The position numbers and the translations under genes are program-made. A stretch of DNA of 64,000 bases. Origin: JAGGAG01 sp964638035. Lineage in GTDB: Bacteria; Gemmatimonadota; Gemmatimonadetes; Gemmatimonadales; GWC2-71-9. Shown here piece after piece: positions 22,283 to 30,731 of the stretch; positions within the stretch are counted from its first letter, which is position 1, and each line of letters begins with the position of its first letter. The notes under the pieces are model-generated. The model was not told the origin of the DNA. It ran no database searches and saw nothing but the letters and a program-made list of their open reading frames with translations. The DNA lies in the NCBI GenBank assembly GCA_964638035.1, contig CAZWXD010000018.1, forward strand, positions 1 to 64,000, read 5' to 3'.

Positions 22283-24186
22283 CGCGGCGGGGCGAGCGCA
22301 ATGGCGCTGTCCGCGTGGCCGGCCTCACCCTGCAGGTGGGCCAGGTCCACCATGGCGTCGGTCAAGTTGGGCGCCAGGGCCAACGCGGACTCGAGCAGGT
22401 GCATCACCGAGTCACGCGGCCACCCCGCAAGGTGTCCTGCCCGCGCCGCAATGAAGCGTGCCTCGGCACCATCAGGGTCGAGCGCCAGGGCCCGTTCCGC
22501 CTCACGCACCGCGCGCGCGAGCGAAGTGTAGAAGTCCTCGGCCCCCGGGAACCCGTACTGCGCCGCACGGATGCGCGCATTGGCAAGGCCCGCCAGCGCC
22601 TCGACCGAGGTGGAGTCAAGCGTGACGGCCTCCGCATAGGCTTCGCGAGCGCGCGTCATTGCCTCCGGGGTGCCCCGGACAATCCAGTAGCGCCCCACGA
22701 GGATGGGCGCCAGGAGCTGGCGAGCAGCCCGCGACCGGTGGCCACTACGTACCGCCGCGCCACCCACCAGTTCCGCCAGCACGTCATCGCCCATCTGGAC
22801 AGCGATGCGGCCCAGGTTGCCCTCGTTGAAGGTGTAGGTGCGTTGCCAGGTGGGACTGCCATCGGCGGTGCGGATGAGGCGGACCGTGGCGCTGTACCGT
22901 TCGTCACCCGGAACCACCGCGATGCCCACCAGGTGCGCCGCGCCGAGCGACTCGCCCACCGCCATCGGGGGCAGCGCGGCCAGTCCCGCGGAGAACGACG
23001 AGGCTTGTGGAATGACGCGGAGGCCGCGATAGCGCGCGAGTTCGGCGACGACCTCGCCGCCGAGTCCCTCCGTGAGGTAGGGTGGCACCGAGCCCGCAGG
23101 CTCCGAGACGGGCGCCAGCACGGCCACGGCGCCAGCGGCCGCGCCAGGTGAGCCCTTCGGCGCCCGCCGCAGGAGCAACACCGCCAGCACCACGACACCC
23201 ACCCCCAGGAGCACCACCCAACCCCAGGAGCCCAGGCCGCGTAGCTGCCGCTTGAGGAACGACGTCGGCTGCCCTTCTGGAGACGTGGCGTCGGAACTGG
23301 TCGACGTGGCGCTGCGGGGTGGCTCGCCCAGCGCGCGCCGCAACGCCGCCGCCATCGCGCCCGCCGACTCGAAGCGCTCCCCGGGCGCCTTGGCCAGGGC
23401 CCGCTGCACCAGGTGCACCACCCGCTCGGGCGTGTCCGGTGCCAGCGCCGCAAGCGGCTCGGGCCTCTCGTGCAGGTGGGCGTTCAGCACGCGCCGGACC
23501 GACGGCCCGTCGAAGGGCTGGCGGCCTGCGAGCATCTCGTACAGCATGCAGCCCAGGCTGTAGAGGTCGCTCCGGCCATCCACGGCCTCGCCCCGGACCT
23601 GCTCGGGGCTCATGTATGCCGGCGTGCCCAGCGTCTCGCCGACGCCGGTCAGGACGCCCTGGCTCGCGAGGTGGCGGGCGTGTGCCACGCCGAAATCACT
23701 GATGACGGCCTGCCCGTTCGACAGCAGGATGTTCTCGGGCTTGATGTCGCGATGGACGATCCCGCGCTGGTGGGCATAGTCCAGGGCCTCGGCGATTTCC
23801 CGGGTCCAGAGGAGCGCGCTGGCCACCGGCACCCGGGTGGATCGCCGAAGCAGGTCCCGGAGCGACTCGCCCTCCACATACGGCATCACGGCGTAGGCGA
23901 CAGTCCCCACGCGTCCCGAGTCGATCAGGGGGAGGATGTTGGGGTGCTGCAGTTGCGCCGTGATCCGCACCTCGCGGAGGAACCGCTCGGCGCTGATCTG
24001 CGACGAGCGTTCGGGGTCGAGGAGCTTCACGGCCACGAGGCGCCCGAGGTCACGGTCACGGGCCAGGTAGACGATGGCCATCCCGCCCCGCGCAATCTCC
24101 CGCTCGATGACATAGCGGTCACCGAGCGCGGCCTGCAACTCCTCGCGGTATCGCGTCGCTGGATCCTGGCCCGGCTCCATCGTCAT
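21973..24186 (-). CDS. Ser/Thr protein kinase with TM and TPR-like region (frameshifted)
   Basis: Residues 20-290 are a Hanks-type kinase: IARGGMAIVYLARD, catalytic Lys in AVKLLD, HRDIKPENILL, SDFGVAHARH and GTPAYMSPEQ are all intact. A membrane segment (GWVVLLGVGVVVLAVLLL) at about 325-345 puts the following 300 residues outside. These form an adenylate-cyclase-like/TolB-like domain, then helical TPR-like repeats (EAYAEAVTLDSTSVEALAGL, LAPNLTDAMVDLAHLQ). After about residue 630 (near 22295) the frame turns into Arg/Pro-rich nonsense, while the continuation is in the next frame (separate entry). The architecture is common in Gemmatimonadota and Acidobacteria. Confidence 0.9.
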   Translation of the reverse strand: MTMEPGQDPATRYREELQAALGDRYVIEREIARGGMAIVYLARDRDLGRLVAVKLLDPERSSQISAERFLREVRITAQLQHPNILPLIDSGRVGTVAYAVMPYVEGESLRDLLRRSTRVPVASALLWTREIAEALDYAHQRGIVHRDIKPENILLSNGQAVISDFGVAHARHLASQGVLTGVGETLGTPAYMSPEQVRGEAVDGRSDLYSLGCMLYEMLAGRQPFDGPSVRRVLNAHLHERPEPLAALAPDTPERVVHLVQRALAKAPGERFESAGAMAAALRRALGEPPRSATSTSSDATSPEGQPTSFLKRQLRGLGSWGWVVLLGVGVVVLAVLLLRRAPKGSPGAAAGAVAVLAPVSEPAGSVPPYLTEGLGGEVVAELARYRGLRVIPQASSFSAGLAALPPMAVGESLGAAHLVGIAVVPGDERYSATVRLIRTADGSPTWQRTYTFNEGNLGRIAVQMGDDVLAELVGGAAVRSGHRSRAARQLLAPILVGRYWIVRGTPEAMTRAREAYAEAVTLDSTSVEALAGLANARIRAAQYGFPGAEDFYTSLARAVREAERALALDPDGAEARFIAARAGHLAGWPRDSVMHLLESALALAPNLTDAMVDLAHLQGEAGHADSAIALAPPRCGSTRSRPRRGMAPSPRRSACAGMTWRSSRRAPGWRRIRATWWRWRSRAWPSRRRGEARSARAAPSAPGSPRKPPASMPPDALPRRKRRRIPCGRCWTRGRS

Positions 24187-25375
24187 GCGGCGCTGCCGGC
24201 CTCGACGCTCACGTCGCTGACCCGCTCCCCACCCGCGTCCCGGAGCCGCCGCAGGAGCAGCGCCTCAGGCACCTTCCTGCGGAGGCGTACCTCGTAGCGC
24301 AGCGTCACGGGGGTTCCCGGTTCGCTCCCCGAGGACTGCGCCAGGAACACCCAGCGCTTCGTGGCGTCCTCGAGCACCTCCTCCAGCGGGCCCCGCACCG
24401 AGGCGTCCGTCGCCGTCACCATGAGCCGGCGCGGCGGGCGGGGTGCCTCGACGACCCCCAGGGTCTGGCCCTGCTGCTGCCGGTCGGCAATGCGGTTCGC
24501 GACCTGGCGGAGCTGGTCCGGGCTCAGCGACTTCAGGATCTGCTCGTCCACCATGGCCACGAAGCGGTGCGTCCGGTTGGCGAGGGCCATGGCGCGCTGG
24601 AGGCGATGCTCCGCCAGCCCTCCCTCCAACGCACCCGGCACGCGGCCGAAGTCGGTGCGCCAGAGGACCAGCACCACCAGGCTGAAGGTGGCCGAGATGG
24701 TTGCTGCCACGTTCACGGCCTGGACCCCGCAGGCCACGCCCACGGTGATGGCGAGGAAGAGGAACACGGCATCCTTGCTGTCCTCGAGCCGGTTCCGGAA
24801 CGCCACGGCCGCCACGATGCCCGTGAGGCCGAACGCGAGGGCCGTGCTGTTCCGCACCAGCGTCACGATCCCGGACACGATGATCGGGAGCACGATGAGG
24901 GTGTGCACCAGTGACTGGCGGTAGCCCTGCTTGGAGCGGCTCAGCGAGCCGAGCCAGGCCACCGGGAACGCCAGCAGCACGGCGGCCACCATCACCACCA
25001 CGAGCCCCACCAGGTTGGTGGACTCGGTCGGCAGTGCCGTGTCGGTGAGCGACCGGCCCGCGGCCGCACCGTAGTTCTCGGCATTGAGGAGGAAGTAGAG
25101 GTCGGGCAGGTAGTCGCGCAGCAGCAGCAGGGCGACGACCACGCCGACGTAGTAGGTGATGATCTTCAGGACGGCCGTGCCGCCCGCGGCACNNNNNNNN
25201 NNNNNNNNNNNNNNNNNNNNNNNNNNNNNNNNNNNNNNNNNNNNNNNNNNNNNNNNNNNNNNNNNNNNNNNNNNNNNNNNNNNNNNNNNNNNACCACGCC
25301 GACGTAGTAGGTGATGATCTTCAGGACGGCCGTGCCGCCCGCGGCACCGAGGAGCCCCTTCTCGAACCTGGTCAC
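24183..25375 (-). CDS. DUF4956-type membrane protein, interrupted by a false scaffold gap
   Basis: The N-terminus MTRFEKGLLGAAGGTAVLK lies right of the N run and the remainder (VVALLLLRDYLPDLYFLLN onward) left of it. Both contig ends carry the same 55 bases, so the true protein is continuous at about 345 residues. It has four to five membrane segments (one near 40, then LVGLVVVMVAAVLLAF, TLIVLPIIVSGIVTLV, AVFLFLAITVGVACGVQAV). NSTALAFGLTGIVAAVAFRNRLEDSKDA is the signature of DUF4956 proteins. A cytoplasmic C-terminal domain follows. DUF4956 proteins often neighbour VTC-domain polyphosphate proteins; here the neighbour is a Ser/Thr kinase with a four-base overlap. Confidence 0.8.
25138..25347. 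other. Artificial scaffold gap flanked by a 55-base duplicated contig end
   Basis: Bases 25138-25192 (ACCACGCCGACGTAG...) and 25293-25347 are identical over 55 bases on either side of 100 N. Two contigs that actually overlap were joined with a placeholder instead of being merged. No sequence is missing: removing one copy and the N run restores an open reading frame. Confidence 0.93.
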
Positions 25376-25407
25376 GCCGTCAGCTCCCGCGAACGGGGCC
25401 GGCGCGT

Positions 25408-25432
25408 CGAAGCGGGACGTTGCGTCCCTTCG
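25408..25432 (-). terminator. Hairpin after osmC-type gene (weak terminator candidate)
   Basis: Arms CGAAGGGACG and CGTCCCGCTTCG can pair around a CAA loop with a two-base bulge, between the OsmC stop and the next gene start. There is no T tract on the transcript side, so it may act as a processing or partial termination signal only. Confidence 0.3.
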
Positions 25433-25444
25433 GGCGTCAGCCGC

Positions 25445-25873
25445 TCAGCTCCTGCGCGCCACCAACCGGATCTCGGCGCCGGCAAGGAGCTTCGAGACCG
25501 GGCAGCCGGTGCGTGCCCCCGCCGCAATCCGCTGGAAGTCGGCCTCGCTGATGCCGGCCACCTTCACCGTGGTGTCGAGCTCGACCAGCGGGATCTCGAA
25601 CCCGCCCTCCCGCTTCTCGAAGTGCACCTTCGCCGAAGTGCGCACCTCCTCCGGGGGGTGCCCGGCACCCTCCAGGGCAGCGGCGAACGCCATGGAGAAG
25701 CACCCGGCGTGCGCCGCCCCGAGCAGTTCCTCGGGGTTGCTGCCGGGGCCGTCCTGCATGCGGGACTTGAAGGAGTAGGGCGCATCGGTCAGGATGCCGC
25801 TCTGGGTGGACACCGTGCCGGTTCCCGACTGGAGACCACCGAGCCACCGGGCTGAAGCTGTGCGTACCGCCAT
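25445..25873 (-). CDS. OsmC/Ohr family peroxiredoxin
   Basis: The 142-residue protein has the two catalytic cysteines of OsmC peroxiredoxins: Cys58 in AHAGCFSMA and Cys124 in TGCPVSKLL. SNPEELLGAAHAGC is the classic OsmC signature, distinguishing it from Ohr. It reduces organic hydroperoxides using lipoylated or dithiol reductants. It starts 36 bases downstream of tRNA-Cys on the same strand. A GC-rich hairpin (25408-25432) follows its stop but lacks a T run. Confidence 0.93.
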   Translation of the reverse strand: MAVRTASARWLGGLQSGTGTVSTQSGILTDAPYSFKSRMQDGPGSNPEELLGAAHAGCFSMAFAAALEGAGHPPEEVRTSAKVHFEKREGGFEIPLVELDTTVKVAGISEADFQRIAAGARTGCPVSKLLAGAEIRLVARRS

Positions 25874-25909
25874 GGCCAGGCCTTGCTGGGGAAATGAGGG
25901 AACACCGAG

Positions 25910-25981
<72 letters not shown>

Positions 25982-26053
25982 AGCGATTGCGCCCGCAATC
26001 AGCCCCGAAACTAACCCTCAATTGCGACCTATGGAACTGAACGCCGCCCGCGT

Positions 26054-27361
26054 TCAGCCGATCGAGCGGAACATCTCCCCGATGCGCCGTACGTAATCCC
26101 CGGGCACCCCGGACGCCCGGGCTTCCTCCTCCCAGTGGCCGAGGGCATCGGCCACTGCCCCGATGATGTCCGCGCCATCCCGGGTGATTCCGAACCTGGC
26201 ACCGACCGTGAGCAGGTCATCCCGCGTGATGTGGTCGTCCTTCCCGTTGACGCGCATCTGGTGGGTGCGCGTCCACTCGCTGCCTGCGGAGAAGAGGACA
26301 TCGTACGCAGGAGCGAGGCGCCAGGTTCCGCCGGGATCCATGAGGAACGCGATGTTCTTCACATGATCGTCCTGGTTCCTGGCAGCCACGTTGAAGACCA
26401 TGCGCCGAAAGGCTTCGTGCATCGTGGGCGCGTCGAGGCGCAGGTCCTGGACGGTCCGGAACAAGCCCCCATAGTCCAGCGCGTGGCGGTCGTTGTAGTC
26501 GAGGTGGAGCATGCCGCCGAGGGAGTGCAGGTGGAGGCGCTCCCCGTTCGCCCGATCGAAGCGCCGGGTCATGAAGTGGGCGAACTCCCCGTCCCGGAGG
26601 AGGTGGGTGGGCGCCATGGTGATGCCTGCCCGCCGGACGAGTTGTGAAAAGGCGAACTCGATGCGGCCCCAGGGACCGGGCGTGAAGTCCCGGGCGATCT
26701 CGTGGCCTCCGGTCGCACTCGTCACGCCATCAAACTTGATGAGCCACGGCTCGTCGCCCGCGAGCGGAGGGGCGAACCCGGACCGGATCCGGTTCGCGCT
26801 GGCGTTCCAGAGGACAAGGGCCTTCGCGCGCACCCCGCCAGCGGAAGCACCGAGTTGCATCATTTCCGGAACGGCGACGGCGGTGTCCCCCTCGATGATG
26901 TGCCGGGCCTGGCTGACCAGGTCGGCCACCTCGAGCGCTTCATCGGTCGTCGCAGATCCGCGCGCGATCGCGGGCGAGAACTCGAGGGCCCCCATGCCGC
27001 GACGCCCCACGTAGAGGAGTCGCTGCACCGGGCTGAGCGACGCCTGCGGATCGCCGCGCTCCTCGAAGTACCGCCGAATCACGGCATTGCCGAAGGTGTC
27101 GGGCAAGCTGTCGGCCAGGACACCGGGCAGCCCCTGGAAGACCTCGCTCCGACGGAGGTTGGGAAACGCCTGGGGTCCGCGCAGGGCGAGTGGGAGCCGC
27201 AGCGGCGAGATCTCCAGCCCCGACGTGCGGAACGCCTCCGCATACTCGAAGACCGGGTTCTCCCCCGGCAGCTCCGCCACCGCCCCGACCTCCCGGCCCC
27301 AGAGCTTCACGGTCGCGACCACCGCATCGGCAGCCCGGCCCCCGCGACGGCGCGCGCTCAC
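26054..27361 (-). CDS. hipA: HipA-type serine/threonine kinase toxin
   Basis: The 435-residue protein is a type II toxin kinase. The N-terminal subdomain (residues 15-110) has VVATVKLWGREVGAV and GLPGVLADSLPDTFGN. The ATP-binding Gly loop is GASAGGVRAKALVLW and the catalytic loop ARNQDDHVKNIAF (usually GNGDxHxKN); the metal-binding motif is LAPAYDV. HipA homologues phosphorylate glutamyl-tRNA synthetase or other targets and cause growth arrest. The GTG start overlaps the stop of hipB (GTGA), consistent with coupled hipBA expression. Confidence 0.93.
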   Translation of the reverse strand: MSARRRGGRAADAVVATVKLWGREVGAVAELPGENPVFEYAEAFRTSGLEISPLRLPLALRGPQAFPNLRRSEVFQGLPGVLADSLPDTFGNAVIRRYFEERGDPQASLSPVQRLLYVGRRGMGALEFSPAIARGSATTDEALEVADLVSQARHIIEGDTAVAVPEMMQLGASAGGVRAKALVLWNASANRIRSGFAPPLAGDEPWLIKFDGVTSATGGHEIARDFTPGPWGRIEFAFSQLVRRAGITMAPTHLLRDGEFAHFMTRRFDRANGERLHLHSLGGMLHLDYNDRHALDYGGLFRTVQDLRLDAPTMHEAFRRMVFNVAARNQDDHVKNIAFLMDPGGTWRLAPAYDVLFSAGSEWTRTHQMRVNGKDDHITRDDLLTVGARFGITRDGADIIGAVADALGHWEEEARASGVPGDYVRRIGEMFRSIG

Positions 27362-27699
27362 GAGGAGGGGCGTTTCGGCGTGACCTTCCTCGTCGTGGCG
27401 GCGCGGGCCCGCACCCTGGGCTTCCCCCGGAGCTTTGCGAGCTGGATGGGGGAGGTGAGCGGGCGAGGCAGGAAGCTCTCCAAGGCATCCAGCCGCCCCA
27501 GGCCGCGGAGGATGGCGACCAGGGTCGCGAGCGAACAACGCCCCGCCTGCTCCGCACGCTGGACCGTAGCCCACCCGAGCCCCGCGCGCCTGGCCAGGTC
27601 GCCCTGGATCAGGTTCTGCTGCAGGCGAAAGCCGCGAAGCCGCTCGCCCAACTCTTCGAGCACTTCATGATCGGTCAGGTGGGTCGTGATGGTCCGCAT
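27358..27699 (-). CDS. hipB: HipB-type XRE antitoxin/repressor
   Basis: The 113-residue protein starts at ATG 27699 behind GGAG; an ATG 21 bases further upstream is also in frame. The helix-turn-helix region is LGERLRGFRLQQNLIQGDLA followed by RRAGLGWATVQRAEQ and GRCSLATLVAILRGLGRLD. The C-terminal tail is basic (VRARAATTRKVTPK). It should bind HipA and repress the operon through the AT-rich operator region just upstream. Confidence 0.9.
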   Translation of the reverse strand: MRTITTHLTDHEVLEELGERLRGFRLQQNLIQGDLARRAGLGWATVQRAEQAGRCSLATLVAILRGLGRLDALESFLPRPLTSPIQLAKLRGKPRVRARAATTRKVTPKRPSS

Positions 27700-27729
27700 G
27701 TGCGCTCCTTCCGTCACCACAAGCCATCA

Positions 27730-27815
27730 CGTAGAATATCAGAAACGATATCTAACAGCCATAATAGTATTACAAGACTGCTAAAATGATATCATAATAT
27801 TCACAGATATTCAAG
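27730..27815 (-). promoter_or_regulatory. AT-rich hipBA promoter/operator region
   Basis: About 85 bases of unusually AT-rich sequence lie between hipB and the acyltransferase. TATC-N6-GATA at 27737-27750 resembles the HipB operator plan (TATCC-N8-GGATA in E. coli). A perfect 10-base palindrome ATGATATCAT lies at 27786-27795, and more GATATT-type half-sites follow to 27810. The repeated GATATC words suggest two or more HipB-binding sites. Confidence 0.6.
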
Positions 27816-28707
27816 CCTGCTGGCTGGCTGGCTTCGTCTTCCAGCGACGATGCACCCAGAACCACATCGCCGGGTACTGTCGCACCCAGGCCTCGAGCTG
27901 CGCCACGTGCCGTACCGTGAGTTGCTCCGCCGCGTCCGGTGCCGCCGGATCCGCAGGGTCGAGCGGCGCGCACATCTCCAGGCGCAGGCGGCCATCCGGT
28001 TCCCGCAGCGTGACGCCCATGAGCAGCGTCGCGCCGGTCGCCAGGGCCATCCGTGCGGGCCCGAGGAAGGTGCTGGCCGGCCGGCCCAGGAAGGGGACGA
28101 AGATGCCCCGGCGCCCGGCGTCCTGGTCGGCGAGCATTGCCACCACCCCGCCTTCCCGGAGCGCTGCATAGACCGGGCGCACGTCCCGGTTGGCGTCAAT
28201 GGTGTGAATGCCCGCATCGTGGCGCTGGCGGTTGACCCACGCCTGCACGTGCGGGTTGCGGACCCGCTTCGCGATGAAGGTGAGGGGGAATCGGCCCGCC
28301 GCGGCACGGATGCCGAGTTCGAAGCTCGAGAAGTGGCCGCTGAGCACGAGGATGCCCCGGCCGCGAGCGCGCGCCGCCTCGACGTGCTCCATCCCGTCCA
28401 CCCGGGTGAGCAATGCCTCTCGCGGCAGGGTCCCGACGATCCCCAGGCGACTGTAGTCGGCGAGCACCCGGCCCATCTCCCGGTAGTTCTCGAGCAGGAT
28501 GGCCTCACGCGCGGCCGGCTCCAGGTCCGGGAAGGCATGGCTCAGGTTGTCGAGCGCCACCTGCCGGCGAATCCCCAGCGCGGCAGCCAGGCGGCCGACG
28601 CGCGCCCCCAGGCCCTGTGCCCGGGCAAGGGGCATCGCGCGCGCCAGGCTGGTCCAGCCCTCAACCAGGGCACCTTCGACCTTCTGCTTGAGTGGATGGC
28701 GTCGCAT
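27811..28707 (-). CDS. LpxL/HtrB-like lysophospholipid (lipid A) acyltransferase
   Basis: The 298-residue protein belongs to the LABLAT family that adds secondary acyl chains to lipid A precursors at the inner membrane. The catalytic HX4E motif is SGHFSSFELG near residue 123. RQVALDNLSHAFPDL and EAILLENYREMGRVLADY are the usual N-terminal elements, and later ALREGGVVAMLADQDAGRRGIFVPFLGR and a terminal WFWVHRRWK complete the family pattern. Kdo dependence is not readable. It is followed upstream on the same strand by an aspartyl-hydroxylase-like gene, which may modify the same lipid. Confidence 0.92.
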   Translation of the reverse strand: MRRHPLKQKVEGALVEGWTSLARAMPLARAQGLGARVGRLAAALGIRRQVALDNLSHAFPDLEPAAREAILLENYREMGRVLADYSRLGIVGTLPREALLTRVDGMEHVEAARARGRGILVLSGHFSSFELGIRAAAGRFPLTFIAKRVRNPHVQAWVNRQRHDAGIHTIDANRDVRPVYAALREGGVVAMLADQDAGRRGIFVPFLGRPASTFLGPARMALATGATLLMGVTLREPDGRLRLEMCAPLDPADPAAPDAAEQLTVRHVAQLEAWVRQYPAMWFWVHRRWKTKPASQQA

Positions 28708-28743
28708 GGGAATGGCCGGCGCGCTCGCGCGCCCGCTGGCGGC

Positions 28744-29577
28744 CTACTTCAGGAACGTCCAGTTCTTGTAGAAGACCGACTTGAAGGGCTGGAGCAGGAG
28801 GCCGATACCAGCCAGGATCCCGCTCATCACCGCGGGCATGCCGGACGGCCGGAGGATGTCCACGAAGAGGCAGTAGCGCACGTTGTCGGACTGGTTGACC
28901 GACTGGTGCTCCAGGGTGTCGTCGAAGATGAAGAGCTGGTCGTCCTTCCACCGGTACTTCGTCCCGCCGACCTCGATGTAGACGTCGGGGTTGTCGATCG
29001 GGTTGATGTTGTAGAGCACCCGGAACGAGGCGCGCACCGGGCCGAAATGGAGGCCGGTGGAGGCCCGCTTGTTGAAGATCGAGACCCCGATCGTGCGGAT
29101 GTACCGGTATTCCTGGTGGAACTCCGGCACGTCCACCGCCACCGGGATGTTGGCCCCGTACCACTTGAAGAAGATCATCCCGCGCTTCTGGTCGCCCAGC
29201 TTCGCATCGAGCAACCGGATGACCTCACGCGTCCTGGTGGCCTCGATGAGCGTGCGGATCTCCTCCTGGTGTCCCGGGGGGAGGTCGGCCAGCTTGAACA
29301 CGCCGCGGTTCGTGTACGGCAGCGCCAGCAGGTCGAGCAGCAGGTTGAACGGCGACAGGATCCAGGTAAGGACGCCGTTCCCGGTGAAGTAGCGCTCGAT
29401 CGTGGACCACTGCAGGGGCCGGTTCCGCCGCACGTCGAGTGCGCCCAGGACGAGGTAGGCGGCGAGGACGCGGGGAAGGAACCACAGCAGGAGCAGGAAG
29501 GGCACCAGCCGCTTGGCGCCCCGCCGGAGGAACCGGAGGGCGGGCTGCTCCTGCCGGACGGCGACGGTGCTGTTCAT
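28744..29577 (-). CDS. Aspartyl/asparaginyl beta-hydroxylase family dioxygenase (LpxO-like)
   Basis: ATG 29577 gives 277 residues with an N-terminal membrane segment (LVPFLLLLWFLPRVLAAYLVLG). The PF05118 double-stranded beta-helix carries STGLHFGPVRASFRVLYNI, YRWKDDQLFIFDDTLEHQSVN with the second iron-binding His, and VRYCLFVDI. These enzymes are Fe(II)/2-oxoglutarate dioxygenases; the bacterial membrane-anchored type includes LpxO, which 2-hydroxylates lipid A acyl chains. Its position next to an LpxL-like acyltransferase supports a lipid A role, but protein hydroxylation cannot be excluded. A C-terminal hydrophobic patch (SGILAGIGLLLQPF) may touch the membrane. Confidence 0.85.
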   Translation of the reverse strand: MNSTVAVRQEQPALRFLRRGAKRLVPFLLLLWFLPRVLAAYLVLGALDVRRNRPLQWSTIERYFTGNGVLTWILSPFNLLLDLLALPYTNRGVFKLADLPPGHQEEIRTLIEATRTREVIRLLDAKLGDQKRGMIFFKWYGANIPVAVDVPEFHQEYRYIRTIGVSIFNKRASTGLHFGPVRASFRVLYNINPIDNPDVYIEVGGTKYRWKDDQLFIFDDTLEHQSVNQSDNVRYCLFVDILRPSGMPAVMSGILAGIGLLLQPFKSVFYKNWTFLK

Positions 29578-29635
29578 GGGGAGGTAAGTTAATGCTGGCG
29601 GCAGGTTCCGCCGAACCTCCAACATCGGGTGGCCC

Positions 29636-30115
29636 GTGAGACTCTACCTCGTCCGGCATGGCATTGCAGACCACCCCGACTGGTCCGGGCCCGACTCCGA
29701 GCGACCGCTCAACGCCCTGGGGATCGAGTCACTCCAGAAGGCGGGGAAGCGGCTGGACCGGCTGAAGCTCGAGCCGGGACTCATCCTCACGAGCCCGTAC
29801 GTTCGGGCGGGCCAGACCGCGACCCTGGTGGCCACGGCGCTCGACGCCGCCCAGCGGGTGCGGGAGGAGCCGCGCCTGGCGCCCGGCTTCTCGATCGACC
29901 TGCTCGCCACCATCCTGCGGGAGCAGGCGGCTGCCGCCGAGCTCATGCTGGTGGGCCACAACCCCGACATGGAGATCGTGGCGAGTGCCCTGATTGGCGG
30001 GGGGCGCGTCAGGTTCGGGAAGGGCACCATGGCATGCGTCGAGCTCGACGAGCTGGGCGACCGTCCCTCGGGGAGCCTCAAGTGGCTCGTGACGAAGAAG
30101 GTGCTGTCGAAGTAG
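29636..30115 (+). CDS. sixA: Phosphohistidine phosphatase SixA-type
   Basis: The 159-residue histidine phosphatase has the catalytic RHG in LYLVRHGIAD (residues 3-12). It also has LILTSPYVRAGQTA with the second Arg, and LMLVGHNPDMEIVASAL with the second His. The short length and the PDW..ERPLN segment match SixA, which dephosphorylates phospho-His on Hpt domains or the nitrogen PTS. GTG start; divergent from the hydroxylase gene. Confidence 0.92.
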   Translation: MRLYLVRHGIADHPDWSGPDSERPLNALGIESLQKAGKRLDRLKLEPGLILTSPYVRAGQTATLVATALDAAQRVREEPRLAPGFSIDLLATILREQAAAAELMLVGHNPDMEIVASALIGGGRVRFGKGTMACVELDELGDRPSGSLKWLVTKKVLSK

Positions 30116-30127
30116 CTCGACGGCCCG

Positions 30128-30598
30128 TCAGTCGCGCGTCGCGATGACGATGGTGCGGGCCATGCGGTCGTGCCAGCCCTGCTTGTGGCGGTCGACGGCC
30201 ACGGCGAGGAAGCCGAGGCCGAGGACCAGGCCCGCGGGAACATAGCCAGCGAGGCGCACCAGGCACTGGGACACTGACGGGCGCGCATGGGTGCGCTCAT
30301 CCACGATGCGCGCCCCCACGATCATCTTCCCCGGCGTGGCGCCCCACATCCGCCAGCATGCGACGGCCGCCACGGCGGGCAGCGCCAGTTCCGCCAGCAA
30401 CGCACCAGGGGCAGGGAGCAACGGCGCCTCGCTGTCCCCTGCCCGCCGCGGGGCGCCGAACAACGACGTGAGCGTGACGATCACCCCGAGGACCAGCGCG
30501 CCGTCGATGACGACGGCCAGCGCGCGCCGCCAGAAGCCGGCGTAGGCCGTCGCGGTGCGTCCCTCGATGATGGTGGGCCTGTAGGCTGACCGCGGCAC
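30128..30598 (-). CDS. RDD family membrane protein
   Basis: From GTG 30598 (GGGGAAGG upstream) the protein has 156 residues with three membrane segments. GFWRRALAVVIDGALVLG is the first RDD motif (Arg..Asp), and WGATPGKMIVGARIVDE is the typical second helix region with the G-x-x-PGK motif. Members are implicated in transport or stress adaptation; no substrate can be named. Convergent with sixA, 12 bases apart. Confidence 0.88.
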   Translation of the reverse strand: MPRSAYRPTIIEGRTATAYAGFWRRALAVVIDGALVLGVIVTLTSLFGAPRRAGDSEAPLLPAPGALLAELALPAVAAVACWRMWGATPGKMIVGARIVDERTHARPSVSQCLVRLAGYVPAGLVLGLGFLAVAVDRHKQGWHDRMARTIVIATRD

Positions 30599-30731
30599 GG
30601 CACCGCCTTCCCCGTGAGTGTGCCTGAGCACACTCAGGCATAAGGCCGCATGGCGTCCCACGCAATGGGGCCACACAGCCCATGCCCGCCGACCTTCCTA
30701 GATTCCGTGCAGCACCCATGGAGGTTCCGGC

